This document shows positions 6,236 through 14,403 of a stretch of 34,032 nt of DNA, one piece after another. The position numbers and the translations under genes are program-made. The notes under the pieces were generated by a model, which was given only the letters and a program-made list of their open reading frames with translations, did no database searches and was not told where the DNA came from. Numbering within the stretch: the first letter of the stretch is position 1; each line of letters starts with the position of its first letter. The DNA is from a virus. Where the stretch lies: positions 1 to 34,032 of IMG/VR virus record IMGVR_UViG_3300032053_000274; one strand, written 5' to 3'.

Positions 6236-7219
6236 TCATGCAGACCCAGTCCCATTCGCTATCGCCATCAACCTGAGCTTGTTCGCCAGCGCCACCACCG
6301 TCGCCAGGTCGGTGCAGGCCGCGCCCAATGAGTAGGCCGTCTGCGGCGTCGTGCCGTTGCATCCAAATGCTCCGACGACTTTGTGCGAGCCTGCAAAATA
6401 AACCTGGCCCGTGTCCGCCACGTAGATGGGGTATTTCGTCCCAGGCGTTCCCTGACATGCAAGTATGCGCAGGCCATAAGCGGTTGTCACAGCACCCGCC
6501 GTAAGCCCCCACGTAGCGATGAACGCATTCAGCTCAGTCAGAGTTCCAGAGCCGGTGTGAAGCGTATTCGATTCAATGCCACGAAAAGTCACAGTCAAAT
6601 TCTGCGCACAACCTGCAACACTGCGAATGCCGCCACGATAGCCATAGTACGTCGCCGACGAAGCCGAGGGAGGGTCTACAAATATGATGTCATTGACGCC
6701 GTAGATTGCGCCGGATGTGTCAACATAAGTTGGACTGATATTGATGCCTATTGTGGCGCTTGGAGCGACGCCAACCCCAATGCCAATCGTTCGAATAGTG
6801 CTTGCAAACGTATTGGCCGTCTCAAGCAGGGGCACGTTCCCTGTCACGGCAGGAAACGTATACGTTCGTCCCGTCGCGCCAACAAAGAAGAAGTCAGACC
6901 AGTCAAAAGCATTCGCTCCCGTTGCAATCAACACCTGTCCGGCTGTTCTACCACTTGTGGTGTGCTTTACGCCGACGATGCCGTGCTCAACCACGTAAGG
7001 CAGATCGGCTATCCAAGACGCTGTCACCAGGTCGTAAGTCAGGACAGAGTTATCTTCCGGCTCAAAAATGTCGAGTATGAATCCGACGCCGAGTGACGTT
7101 TCAATTGCCAGGATAGCAGATTGAAGCTCGTTCACGTCAACGGCCATCACGTCGTCTATGCCGTCCGTCTTTTGAACGTATGAATCCAGGTCGCCAGGAA
7201 ACACGCTTGGGAAGGCCAT
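6236..7219 (-). CDS. Tail fibre / tail-tip protein
   Basis: A 327-residue protein at the end of the late operon. The N-terminal region (about 1-60, DDVMAVDVNELQSAILAIET) resembles the attachment helix of phage fibre proteins. A Gly/Thr/Val-rich beta region follows, with a phrase AGQVLIATGANAFDWSD like those of virion fibres. The C-terminus (FGCNGTTPQTAYSLGAA then DLATVVALANKLRLMAIANG) matches the common trimerising end of tail fibres (fGatPv...alv.aLraali). The start at 7219 follows AAGGAG and lies 1 nt after the stop of the small gene before it. It probably binds the host surface. Confidence 0.7.
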   Translation of the reverse strand: MAFPSVFPGDLDSYVQKTDGIDDVMAVDVNELQSAILAIETSLGVGFILDIFEPEDNSVLTYDLVTASWIADLPYVVEHGIVGVKHTTSGRTAGQVLIATGANAFDWSDFFFVGATGRTYTFPAVTGNVPLLETANTFASTIRTIGIGVGVAPSATIGINISPTYVDTSGAIYGVNDIIFVDPPSASSATYYGYRGGIRSVAGCAQNLTVTFRGIESNTLHTGSGTLTELNAFIATWGLTAGAVTTAYGLRILACQGTPGTKYPIYVADTGQVYFAGSHKVVGAFGCNGTTPQTAYSLGAACTDLATVVALANKLRLMAIANGTGSA

Positions 7220-7220
7220 G

Positions 7221-7394
7221 TTACTCCTTCGGAGCTTCTGGTTGCAACTTCTTGACGATGCTCTGTACCATGCCAATCAAATGCGGCATGTCCTTCACAG
7301 CTACCTGCATTGGTGCGTTCAAAAGCACTTCCGTGATATATTGGACTTCTTCTTGAGTCAATTCCATGACGATGGGCGTGTCTTTAGTTTCCAT
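7221..7394 (-). CDS. Small late protein
   Basis: A 57-residue protein: METKDTPIVMELTQEEVQYI continuing as a hydrophilic helix and ending QLQPEAPKE-like (VKKLQPEAPKE). GGAGG precedes the ATG at 7394 (spacing 7). Its stop, TAAcATG, touches the fibre gene start. It is too small for most gene finders, but the spacing and Shine-Dalgarno are good. It may be a fibre chaperone or a minor tail component; there is no direct evidence for either. Confidence 0.6.
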   Translation of the reverse strand: METKDTPIVMELTQEEVQYITEVLLNAPMQVAVKDMPHLIGMVQSIVKKLQPEAPKE

Positions 7395-7406
7395 GTCCGT
7401 CCTCCG

Positions 7407-7458
7407 TTTCGCTAACCACGATTACCGATACGTCACCATAGTGACGACTTCAGTCGTC
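7407..7458 (-). promoter_or_regulatory. Leader module: dyad plus GACGACT palindrome
   Basis: The dyad (7407-7431, GCTAACCACGATTACCGATA on the plus strand) is followed by GTCAC/GTGAC (7432-7445) and GACGACT/AGTCGTC (7443-7458). The stop codon of the gene ending at 7450 lies inside the palindrome. The 19-mer TAGTGACGACTTCAGTCGT also occurs inside the portal gene (21289-21307). Confidence 0.6.
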
Positions 7459-7713
7459 GTGCCTTTCCAGTTCGGCGATTCGCCTTTCTAGTTCAGCGAC
7501 CTTCTTCGCCAGGTCGCTGTTGAGGATCAATTCATATACCATCGCCTTCACCAGCAACCCGATCGGGTCAGCCCGCGGCGTCGCAAACCGCCACGCCATA
7601 GCACCAGTCTTGTGATCGTGCTCGATACACACCTTGTCCTGCGTCATCGTCGCCAGGTCAACCGCATCGAGCGCGGCAAATTCAGCTTGTTTCCCGTTTC
7701 CGTTGTTGCTCAT
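7450..7713 (-). CDS. Small coiled-coil tail-region protein
   Basis: An 87-residue protein (MSNNGNGKQAEFAALDAVDL at the start) with a C-terminal heptad-rich segment (DLAKKVAELERRIAELERHD) that should form a coiled coil. The start at 7713 follows GGGAGAGG; an upstream GTG-type extension into the previous gene is less likely. It lies between collar-type fibre proteins and the final tail fibre, so it may bridge or help assemble the trimeric fibres. Confidence 0.62.
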   Translation of the reverse strand: MSNNGNGKQAEFAALDAVDLATMTQDKVCIEHDHKTGAMAWRFATPRADPIGLLVKAMVYELILNSDLAKKVAELERRIAELERHDD

Positions 7714-7721
7714 CCTCTCCC

Positions 7722-8258
7722 TCAATCCTTCCTGCAAAAGACGACTTCGATGTACGCAGGCAGCACAGTTGCGGTCGTCGCATCATTCCCAACCGTCACA
7801 GCCGAATAATCAAAGCCTGCAATTAGCTGATAGGCGGAGCTTCCTCCCCCGCCTTCCTGCGACATCCCGGCAGCCGACGTTGCGGTGGCAACAAGCAACT
7901 TGGCCGCATCAATGACCTGATTCTGTGCTCCATAACTCTGACCGTGCCGGTGGTCGGCTATCGTATTCGCATGAGAATGCGAGTGCGTTCCACCGCCTCC
8001 GGTCGAGCCATATGCCGCCGCGCCTCTCACGAACAGCCCATCGAGAGCGGCCACTCGCGTCCAACCCGATGGGCACGCCGCGTCCGCAATCAAAATGATC
8101 CCCTGTGGAAGCAGCGCATACAGCGAGCCGTCCCCCGCGCCCCCATCGTGATTGTGTGTGTTCCCCAGGAACGCCATGTTATCCGTGATCTGAGCATTCC
8201 ACACGGCCGCCGTGATGTGGGTGTTCGTCGTTTGCGTGGTAGGCGTTGACCAAGCCAT
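7722..8258 (-). CDS. Tail collar-domain fibre protein, copy 2
   Basis: A 178-residue protein with a collar-type motif (IILIADAACPSGWTRVAALD, about residues 54-73), a His-rich metal-binding stretch (GGTHSHSHANTIADHRHG, about 89-106) and a C-terminal LPAYIEVVFCRKD, common in virion fibre tips. In T4 gp12 such HxH motifs bind a metal on the trimer axis. It is a clear paralogue of the next gene upstream: same length, same order, identical ends of the form MAW...FC(R/K)KD. The start follows AAGGAC, 1 nt after the stop of its paralogue. Confidence 0.75.
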   Translation of the reverse strand: MAWSTPTTQTTNTHITAAVWNAQITDNMAFLGNTHNHDGGAGDGSLYALLPQGIILIADAACPSGWTRVAALDGLFVRGAAAYGSTGGGGTHSHSHANTIADHRHGQSYGAQNQVIDAAKLLVATATSAAGMSQEGGGGSSAYQLIAGFDYSAVTVGNDATTATVLPAYIEVVFCRKD

Positions 8259-8259
8259 A

Positions 8260-8793
8260 TTAGTCCTTCTTGCAAAACACTACCGCGATGTAGGCAGGCA
8301 AACTGCTTCCAGCGGTCGCGTCAGTCCCGGTGTTTGCGCCTCCGCCCGACGCGGCGCCACTCTGCATTTGATACGCCGTCGAGCCAGCGCCGCCCGTCAC
8401 CGTCATAGACACACCCAGCGAGTCGGTTGCCACGATCAAATTTGCACTCACAACTTTATCTTTGGCGCCGTAATTTTGCACGTGAGTATGCGCAGTGACC
8501 GTATGCACGTGGCTGTGCGTGTGCGTATCCGCCCCGCCCGTCGCCCCATACGCCGCCGCCCCGCGAATCATCTTGCCGTCCCACGCCGTCACCCGCGTCC
8601 AACCCGCTGGGCAGGCAGCATCGAAAATCGCAATGAGGCCCGACACGACAGACAAGTTTCCACCATCACCGGCAGCGCCGCCATGCTTATGGCTTGTGCC
8701 TAGGAACGTCATGTTGTTCGTGACTTGCTCGTTCCAGATCGCCGCTGTGACGAGCATTCCGGTACTTTTCGTAGACGGAGCAGTCCAAGCCAT
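8260..8793 (-). CDS. Tail collar-domain fibre protein, copy 1
   Basis: A 177-residue paralogue of the downstream gene. It has the collar motif LIAIFDAACPAGWTRVTAWD, a His-rich stretch (GGADTHTHSHVHTVTAHTHV) and the ending LPAYIAVVFCKKD. The middle (residues about 110-160) differs most from the other copy, as expected if that part contacts the receptor. GGGAGGG lies just before the ATG and overlaps the stop of the zinc-ribbon gene. A tandem duplication of fibre genes gives the phage two related tips or a substrate for recombination. Confidence 0.75.
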   Translation of the reverse strand: MAWTAPSTKSTGMLVTAAIWNEQVTNNMTFLGTSHKHGGAAGDGGNLSVVSGLIAIFDAACPAGWTRVTAWDGKMIRGAAAYGATGGADTHTHSHVHTVTAHTHVQNYGAKDKVVSANLIVATDSLGVSMTVTGGAGSTAYQMQSGAASGGGANTGTDATAGSSLPAYIAVVFCKKD

Positions 8794-8794
8794 T

Positions 8795-9421
8795 CTACCC
8801 TCCCGCCGCCTCTGGTGTATTGGTAATAGATGTTATCCGTAGGGGCGAGGTCTCCGCGCCCTCCACCCCGAGTCCATGCTCCGCATTCTCCAGCTCGAGA
8901 TCGCCCAGCGATTCCCCCGGGGCCCAATTCCGATTACCCATCTCGCGCCGGAGCAGCGCCGCTTCAATCGCCTTGCATTCGTCAGGGAACACCACCTGCA
9001 TCACGTGTCCGCCATTCCCGTCATTCCCGCACGACAGACAATAAAACACTGGCTCGCCCGGATCAGCCTCCTCAGCCCCGCTGCACGCCGGGCAGCGCAC
9101 GATCCAACGGCCATGATTGATCTCAGCCTTCACAGCTCCCCGCACAGCTACCTTGAACGGCAGCCAAATCGCGCCCGCCTGGGTCGCCAACCACGCGATG
9201 AGCTTCATCCCATTCCTGAGCGCCCCGATCGTATCGCGTGCCGTGCCTATCCTGGCGCCGCGTCCAGTCTGCGCATAAATCATTCTATCGGCTGCGTCTA
9301 TCTGCCTGGCCTTCCAGGCGATTAGCTTCACGATCTTCTTATCGGTTGCGTCCACCTGGGCGTCCACCTGGGCTTCCACCTGGGCGACTAGCTTCATGAT
9401 CTTCTTATAGGCTGTGTCCAT
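8795..9421 (-). CDS. Tail-region protein with zinc ribbon
   Basis: A 208-residue protein in three parts: an N-terminal helical stretch with short repeats (VAQVEAQVDAQVDATDKK), a middle hydrophobic part (MKLIAWLATQAGAIWLPFKV) and a zinc ribbon (CPAC...FYCLSCG, about residues 110-135) followed by an NRNWAPGESLGDLELENAEH motif that I have seen in many phage proteins of unknown role. The last roughly 20 residues are encoded by a GTAGGGGCG palindrome and a dyad element, suggesting that the repeat replaced or extended the original end. Its function in the tail module is unknown. Confidence 0.65.
   Translation of the reverse strand: MDTAYKKIMKLVAQVEAQVDAQVDATDKKIVKLIAWKARQIDAADRMIYAQTGRGARIGTARDTIGALRNGMKLIAWLATQAGAIWLPFKVAVRGAVKAEINHGRWIVRCPACSGAEEADPGEPVFYCLSCGNDGNGGHVMQVVFPDECKAIEAALLRREMGNRNWAPGESLGDLELENAEHGLGVEGAETSPLRITSITNTPEAAGG
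8817..8868 (-). promoter_or_regulatory. Leader module inside the 3' end of the zinc-ribbon gene
   Basis: The palindrome (GTAGGGGCGAGGTCTCCGCG, from 8839) and the dyad (8817-8838, GGATAACATCTATTACCAAT on the minus strand) lie within coding sequence, directly before the Shine-Dalgarno of the first collar gene. Confidence 0.6.
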
Positions 9422-9447
9422 TTCTCCGTTCCTTTCCCAATCCGTTG

Positions 9448-10992
9448 TTAAAACGCAAGCCGGCTATTGACCCCTAGCTCGTCATACCCCGCCACCCCCA
9501 GCTGCCAATACGCCTGGAACGCCGCCGCCGGCTCCAGCGTCCACCGTGTCCTGATCGCCTGCATGGACTCCATGCTGTCGTGCTGAATCTTGGCAATTCT
9601 AAACGAGTGCGCGATGCCATAATACGCGGACGTGAACGTGATCAGCGTCCCCAGGTCATACCCGAACTGGACGCTGGGCCGATCCACGATCTCCACCACC
9701 ACCGTCGGCAGCGGCGACGTCAGCCAGCTCAACAGCCAATCGCTCATGTCATTCGCCACCAGCGTTTGCTGTTGAAAAGGCAATTCCAACGTCAATTGCC
9801 TCCTGCCGTACACCGCCTGGCTCGCTGAACTCTCAGAGATACTCGCCGATACGTTCAACGATTCCAGCGCCCTGCCCCGAATCTTTAGCAGCGTGATGTA
9901 TCCCTCAAAGCCGCTCCCATTCGTCACCACCAGCTTGACGCTCCCCGCAAAGAGCGTTGCCGTCACGGTGAAACTGCCGGTGAGATTTGTGCCCCCGCCG
10001 TCCGCCTGCGTGTTCATCGTATAGTCAGTCGTCGGCGCTGGCGGCACCACATCCTGCGCGATCGTCGCGTTATAATTCTGATCTCTGAACGTTCCCCACA
10101 GCGTCACCGCAGAGCCGGGTTGTACAGCCCGCAGCTCATCCAGCCGCCAAATCTCCCCCAGCGCCGCCAGTTGTCTCGGATAGGCCCGCACACTGATCTT
10201 GTTCTTGACCGACTCCCAGGGGTTCGTCACCACCGGCTCGTTCCCGACTTCGCTTTCCGTGAGAGCCAAGGCCGCCGCTTCCAGCAGCAATGTGTGCCTG
10301 CTTTTGAAATAAATCTTCCCATCGCCTCCGATGTAGGTAAGCCCCATCTCGCTTTCGCTCAAATCGTGCAGCGCGTCAAAGGCGCTCTGATCGTTGACCC
10401 AACCGTAGGGAATCACGTCGCTCCCCACATCCAGCGACTGTCCCCATGTCGCAAGCCAGCCTACGTCGTCCAGCACGTCGTCCATCAAAACATCGGCCGT
10501 CGTGTTCGTCCTGAGCGCCACGGTCGCCCGCCGGTCCAACAGGATTCTCCAGCCGTCGCTGGCCACGAGCCGCGCCAGGGCTGTCTTTCTGCCGCCCGAA
10601 TTAGGTATCTCGTCTATCTTGCCTCGAAACAAATTGTACGTCCCGCCCCCTGATCCATCCTGAACCCTCAACCGAATTTCCCGCCCGGGCTGGACGTCGG
10701 GGTAGAGGGGACTCGTCACATACCACGGATCGTAGCGCCGGTCATAATTATCCAACGACAGATCGCATACACCGACCTGCATCCTCGCAAATCGAGATTC
10801 GCCGCCAGACGACGATGAGAACATGCCCTCTCGCCCCCGCGTGATGGAAAGAGCCTTCAGCCGCGTGTGCTCACCGCTGCCGTCGAACAATCCGTCGTTG
10901 TCCCAGTCCACCTCAAACGCCCAAAGTAGATTGACACTCATTTCCGCCCCGTACTTTGCATACCCATACTTGAACGTTCCATATCGCGCCAT
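9448..10992 (-). CDS. Minor tail protein / tail hub
   Basis: A 514-residue protein that directly follows the tape measure, the usual place of the distal tail or hub protein in siphoviruses. The N-terminus (MARYGTFKYGYAKYG) is Tyr/Gly-rich. The region about 40-150 (GREIRLRVQDGSGGGTYNLF then RGKIDEIPNSGG) has the look of a baseplate-hub beta domain. A later helix-rich part (STADVL-like segment with FDALHDLSESEMGLTYI) matches hub proteins that form the central ring. The start is 1 nt after the stop of the tape measure gene (TGAcATG). The exact class (Dit or Tal) is not clear. Confidence 0.65.
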   Translation of the reverse strand: MARYGTFKYGYAKYGAEMSVNLLWAFEVDWDNDGLFDGSGEHTRLKALSITRGREGMFSSSSGGESRFARMQVGVCDLSLDNYDRRYDPWYVTSPLYPDVQPGREIRLRVQDGSGGGTYNLFRGKIDEIPNSGGRKTALARLVASDGWRILLDRRATVALRTNTTADVLMDDVLDDVGWLATWGQSLDVGSDVIPYGWVNDQSAFDALHDLSESEMGLTYIGGDGKIYFKSRHTLLLEAAALALTESEVGNEPVVTNPWESVKNKISVRAYPRQLAALGEIWRLDELRAVQPGSAVTLWGTFRDQNYNATIAQDVVPPAPTTDYTMNTQADGGGTNLTGSFTVTATLFAGSVKLVVTNGSGFEGYITLLKIRGRALESLNVSASISESSASQAVYGRRQLTLELPFQQQTLVANDMSDWLLSWLTSPLPTVVVEIVDRPSVQFGYDLGTLITFTSAYYGIAHSFRIAKIQHDSMESMQAIRTRWTLEPAAAFQAYWQLGVAGYDELGVNSRLAF

Positions 10993-10993
10993 G

Positions 10994-12358
10994 TCATGCG
11001 GTCCTCATTCGTTTGGCGCCCGCCCACCAGGAATTGAGCACCGGCGTCAACTTTGATTGAACTTCCCGCTCATCGGCCAAACTTATCATGGGCGAGTAGA
11101 CAAACACAAAGCTATCGCCGCCTCCACTCCCGCCGCCGCCCACAGGATTAATTATCTCCCCACCGTGTGCCACAATGAGTTGCGGAGAGCCAATCGCACC
11201 GGGCACAGTTCCACCCGACGCGAAGCCGGGCACTTTGAAGGGAGCCTTGAAATCCTTCGCCTTGAATCCTGTCAGGGATTCGATTATGCCCGCCCAGAAA
11301 CCGTACCCAAGCCCAAGAGCGACATTAGCCATAATAGGCATAGCGATACTACCCATGTCTTGGGCCGCTTTTGTCCAGGCCGGCGCGTTCGTGATCGCTG
11401 CCTTGATGCCCGCCATCGCGCCCTTGCCTATCTGTTCTCCCGCTGCCTGTAACATAGCTTGAGTCTTGGGGTCATTCGACCAGGCGGCAATGTTGGATAA
11501 CACGCCACCAATGCCCTTCGTACTCAAGGTATTCAAAAGGCCCGCGCCCGCGTCAATTGCCTTGGGCAGCGCCTCCGCCAGCCAATTCGTGATGCTGTCA
11601 ATTGCCTTGGTGACGACGGGATTATCCAGCGCCTTGATCAATCCCTCGCCTAGCTTCGTCAGACCCGGCAACATCGCGCCGCCAATTTTCTCTTGGATGT
11701 CGCCGAACTTATTTTTCAAAATCTCCAACTTGCCAGAGAGTGTCTGACCCGCTGCCACAGCCAGCCCGCCAAACTCTGTTTGCAGCTCCCCCAGGATGAT
11801 CTTCTGCGCTCCCTGAACGTCCCCCAGAGCCATCAGGGATTTGATCTGCGCTTCTTGCTGATCAGTCAGTTGCACGCCCACCTTGCGAAGTGCCCCCACT
11901 CCCGCAATAGGGTCATTCAATGCCTTGCCCAATTGCAACGCCGCCGCGTCCACACTCCCAAACTTCTGCCCCATGTTGAGCATGGCTTCGGTCGCCATCG
12001 GGAACACGTCCTTGCCGATGTTGGTAAAGGTCAGAAGCATACCCTGACCCTTGAGCGTGACATCATCCTCGAACTTGGTCGTATTCATAAAACCGGTGGC
12101 CAGCGCATTCAGCGAATCGAGCGTCATGCCCGACGCGCCTTTTGTAGAGAGGAGTGTTGCGGCAAGATCGGCTTGGACATCTTCAGCGTCTGCCGCTGCC
12201 TTGGTGGCTACAAGAAGTCCACCAGCCAGGGCCGTTGCGCCTCCGAGCGCAACGCCCAACCCAACCTTGAGCGCGCCCGCGGCGATATTGCCAATCTTAG
12301 ATAATCCGCCGCTTGCTTGATCAACCATCGTGACGATGATCTTAAGTTCTTCGCTCAC
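10994..12358 (-). CDS. Tape measure protein
   Basis: A 454-residue tape measure protein, short for the family. The N-terminus (SEELKIIVTMVDQASGGLSK) is typical, followed by a Gly/Ala-rich hydrophobic segment (GLGVALGGATALAGGLLVAT, about 34-53), long helices (residues 60-300) and a C-terminal phage phrase (FASGGTVPGAIGSPQLIVAH). By the usual relation of length to tail length the tail would be short, of the order of 70 nm. The start codon is GTG and overlaps the stop of the chaperone extension (GTGA). It sets tail length and is carried in the tail lumen. Confidence 0.85.
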   Translation of the reverse strand: MSEELKIIVTMVDQASGGLSKIGNIAAGALKVGLGVALGGATALAGGLLVATKAAADAEDVQADLAATLLSTKGASGMTLDSLNALATGFMNTTKFEDDVTLKGQGMLLTFTNIGKDVFPMATEAMLNMGQKFGSVDAAALQLGKALNDPIAGVGALRKVGVQLTDQQEAQIKSLMALGDVQGAQKIILGELQTEFGGLAVAAGQTLSGKLEILKNKFGDIQEKIGGAMLPGLTKLGEGLIKALDNPVVTKAIDSITNWLAEALPKAIDAGAGLLNTLSTKGIGGVLSNIAAWSNDPKTQAMLQAAGEQIGKGAMAGIKAAITNAPAWTKAAQDMGSIAMPIMANVALGLGYGFWAGIIESLTGFKAKDFKAPFKVPGFASGGTVPGAIGSPQLIVAHGGEIINPVGGGGSGGGDSFVFVYSPMISLADEREVQSKLTPVLNSWWAGAKRMRTA

Positions 12359-12657
12359 GCTCTATCCTCTTTGGATTTCGCAATCAGATTATAATACTCG
12401 GCCCACCGCACCCGCCACACATAGCGTTTCGCCGGCGAGGGACTCATCTCGCCGCGCGTTTCCCAGGGTGGGATGTGCCACGCGCTCGACGCCTGTATGG
12501 CCCCCAACCAGGCCGGGCCTTGCCCCCGATGGTAGACGGCAGTGATCAGTTGCCGTCTGTCGTAGGGTTTACGGCCGTGCTGTTCACCGCCGCAAAGAAC
12601 TCTTTGACAACCTCGTGAAATTGAGGCCGGAGCAGATGGTTGATGACGCGAAACGCA
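12355..12657 (-). CDS. Tail assembly chaperone, -1 frame extension
   Basis: After the stop of the first chaperone frame at 12546, the -1 frame is open from 12657 to a stop at 12355. It encodes a protein-like tail with segments GRKPYDRRQLITAVYHRGQG, PAWLGAIQASSAWHIPPWET and KRYVWRVRWAEYYNLIAKSK. No ATG with a good Shine-Dalgarno exists near its beginning, and it lies directly before the tape measure, the standard place of the G-T type frameshift product. I see no canonical heptamer in the overlap; candidate stretches are GAGTTCTTTG and CCGTAAACCC. The coordinates give the maximal open frame; the real slip point is unknown. Confidence 0.6.
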   Translation of the reverse strand, partial: CVSRHQPSAPASISRGCQRVLCGGEQHGRKPYDRRQLITAVYHRGQGPAWLGAIQASSAWHIPPWETRGEMSPSPAKRYVWRVRWAEYYNLIAKSKEDRA

Positions 12658-12827
12658 TCAGCAGGGGCACAATACACGCCCTGATCATCCACGATGAACT
12701 TGGCGACCACATCCCGCAAAAGCCTGAGATTGATCTTCCCTGCTCCCACATCCTCGACGGCCACCATTTCCTCGACCGTCAGCATGTCCAGCCGGTCTTG
12801 CGTGACGTTGATTCGTATCTCGATCAT
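12546..12827 (-). CDS. Tail assembly chaperone (first frame)
   Basis: A 93-residue protein (MIEIRINVTQDRLDMLTVEE...) with the helical pattern of siphovirus tail assembly chaperones (ARRLL-like segment LRLLRDVVAKFIVDDQGVYC, then an ALxAL-like DAFRVINHLLRPQF). It lies between the tail tube and the tape measure, which is diagnostic. The start at 12827 has GAGGAG 6 nt upstream; the frame extends to 12860, but that part contains the dyad. It should keep the tape measure soluble during tail assembly, partly as a frameshift fusion. Confidence 0.72.
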   Translation of the reverse strand: MIEIRINVTQDRLDMLTVEEMVAVEDVGAGKINLRLLRDVVAKFIVDDQGVYCAPADAFRVINHLLRPQFHEVVKEFFAAVNSTAVNPTTDGN

Positions 12828-12843
12828 GCCCACTCCTCTATTC

Positions 12844-12865
12844 ATGTAATGCGAATTCACAGAAC
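12844..12865 (-). promoter_or_regulatory. Dyad element before the tail chaperone
   Basis: The minus strand reads TTCTGTGAATTCGCATTACA, directly before the Shine-Dalgarno. The TGA of the upstream gene (12857) lies within the TGTGAA half-site. There is no attached palindrome here. Confidence 0.6.
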
Positions 12866-13072
12866 AGCATCACGCATCCGCTCGACGTGCCGCTGCACGT
12901 TGCGCCACCTGGCCGCAATCTTGTCATGCTGACAACGGCCCCGAATTTCACCCGACCGGCGCGCCGCCTCCCCCCTGGTATGAAAGCGGCCCAGCCCCGG
13001 CTTGAGATGAACAACGCGGAACCTCGGCTCTTCTTTGTATCTTGGATCAGGCTCAATGTCCCAGTCAAACAT
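12857..13072 (-). CDS. Small basic late protein
   Basis: A 71-residue protein (MFDWDIEPDPRYKEEPRFRV...) rich in Arg and His, with a helical C-terminus (WRNVQRHVERMRDAVL). The ATG overlaps the stop of the tail tube gene (TAATG), so it is translationally coupled to it. Its place between tail tube and chaperone suggests a minor tail-assembly function. No family is recognised. Confidence 0.6.
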   Translation of the reverse strand: MFDWDIEPDPRYKEEPRFRVVHLKPGLGRFHTRGEAARRSGEIRGRCQHDKIAARWRNVQRHVERMRDAVL

Positions 13073-14301
13073 TAGAGCGTCGCCAGCAGATTCACGACGA
13101 TAAACGTCGCAAACTTGGCCGCCGTCGCGTTGTAGCGCGACGTGAACGTGCCCGTCACGATATCGTTTCCGTTCTGCTCGCCGAGCACGCTGAACTTCGT
13201 CCACTTGCCCGCCAGGTCCGCGATAAAGGTCTTGTACGTGTACGTGCCCGCTGTTCCGAGCGCGGTCCCCTCGACCTTGAGACGAAGCAAGCGCGACGTC
13301 AGCGCGCGGTAAAAAGCCTTCTCAGCCCGCGCCGTGCCGTCGTGCTCGAAGGTGACATCCAACACGACAGACGGCTCCGCGCATTTGATGAACCCGAAAT
13401 AGAGGTTCCCGTCGCCAGAAAACACGGGGTACCAGCCCGTCTTGATCGTCAAATCGAAACCCAGGAGCGTGTTCGATTTGAGCGTCGCCCCCAGCGTCCC
13501 TGCGATGAGGTCAATGTAGAGCTTCGACTTTCCAAAGTTCATCACCTCGAGCGTCGGCAGCGTCAAGCCGGTCGGGCCACCAGCGAACCAATCCTGAATC
13601 GTGAACGCAGTGCCAACCGATTCGTTCACCAGAGCTTCCGTCGTGACGATTTCACCCGCCACGCCGCCCGTTGCCACAGTATAGATGCCGTCATTGCTTA
13701 CCGTGCCAGTCACCTTGATAGTCGTGCCTGTCACGAACTGAGCCAACAGGTTAGCCGAGTCGGTAATCTTCTTGGTCGCTTGGACGAAGGCAATCGTGCT
13801 GGCCGTGTATTCAATCACCGCGATTTGCCGCCCCGTCAGCTTGGCGCTCATCATCACGGCCTCTTTAGGCTTGCCAACCAGCTTGATCTCCTCTGCGAAA
13901 AAGTAAGGCGATTCCTCTTTCTCGTTGTTGTCCCCGCCCTCGATCGTATAGGTGCGGATGGTGTTCGGTGCCGTGGTCGGCATGGCATACGTGTACACCT
14001 TGCCCGTCCCGCCCCCATCGGCCACGCCCGTCCCCACCGCCTTCACACCGCACTCCAAGAGCAGTGGCAGATGCTCGAAGGAAGCAGGTACAGCGTTGAG
14101 ATTCAGGCCCGCCCCCACCATCGGGATATAATCCCGGTCAACGCCTGACAGGTAGCCCACATCCTCCGAGGGATGCGTCACGGTGGTCAAGTCCTCCAAC
14201 TCCCCCGTCCCGCGCCAGGGGATTGTCGCCGGAGCGGATACTCCCACCACAGCCTCCGTGTACAGTTGCAACTTCCTCAACGCCTTGATACCTGCTGCCA
14301 T
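13072..14301 (-). CDS. Major tail tube protein
   Basis: A 409-residue beta-rich protein at the expected tail-tube position. The N-terminus (QLYTEAVVGVSAPATIPWRG) and a phrase like EHLPLLLECG are typical of tail tube proteins of this type. An inserted domain at about residues 155-235 (KKITDS...FVTGTTIKVTGTVSNDGIYTV) has the pattern of an extra beta-barrel seen in many tail tube proteins, which would decorate the outside of the tube. GGAGAGG lies before the ATG at 14301, next to a dyad/palindrome module. Confidence 0.72.
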   Translation of the reverse strand: MAAGIKALRKLQLYTEAVVGVSAPATIPWRGTGELEDLTTVTHPSEDVGYLSGVDRDYIPMVGAGLNLNAVPASFEHLPLLLECGVKAVGTGVADGGGTGKVYTYAMPTTAPNTIRTYTIEGGDNNEKEESPYFFAEEIKLVGKPKEAVMMSAKLTGRQIAVIEYTASTIAFVQATKKITDSANLLAQFVTGTTIKVTGTVSNDGIYTVATGGVAGEIVTTEALVNESVGTAFTIQDWFAGGPTGLTLPTLEVMNFGKSKLYIDLIAGTLGATLKSNTLLGFDLTIKTGWYPVFSGDGNLYFGFIKCAEPSVVLDVTFEHDGTARAEKAFYRALTSRLLRLKVEGTALGTAGTYTYKTFIADLAGKWTKFSVLGEQNGNDIVTGTFTSRYNATAAKFATFIVVNLLATL

Positions 14302-14318
14302 CGTTCACCTCTCCATTT

Positions 14319-14403
14319 TGATAACGTTGATTACCAATGTAGGGGCGCGGTCCCCGCGCCCTCCGCGGTCCCCGCGCCCTCCGCGGTCTCCGCGCCCTCC
14401 GCG
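14319..14403 (-). promoter_or_regulatory. Leader module with three 18-bp tandem units
   Basis: The dyad (14319-14339, TGATAACGTTGATTACCAAT on the plus strand) is followed by GTAGGGGC and three tandem units of GCGGTCCCCGCGCCCTCC (14347-14364, 14365-14382, 14383-14400). The array runs exactly to the stop codon of the upstream gene (14404). Confidence 0.65.
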
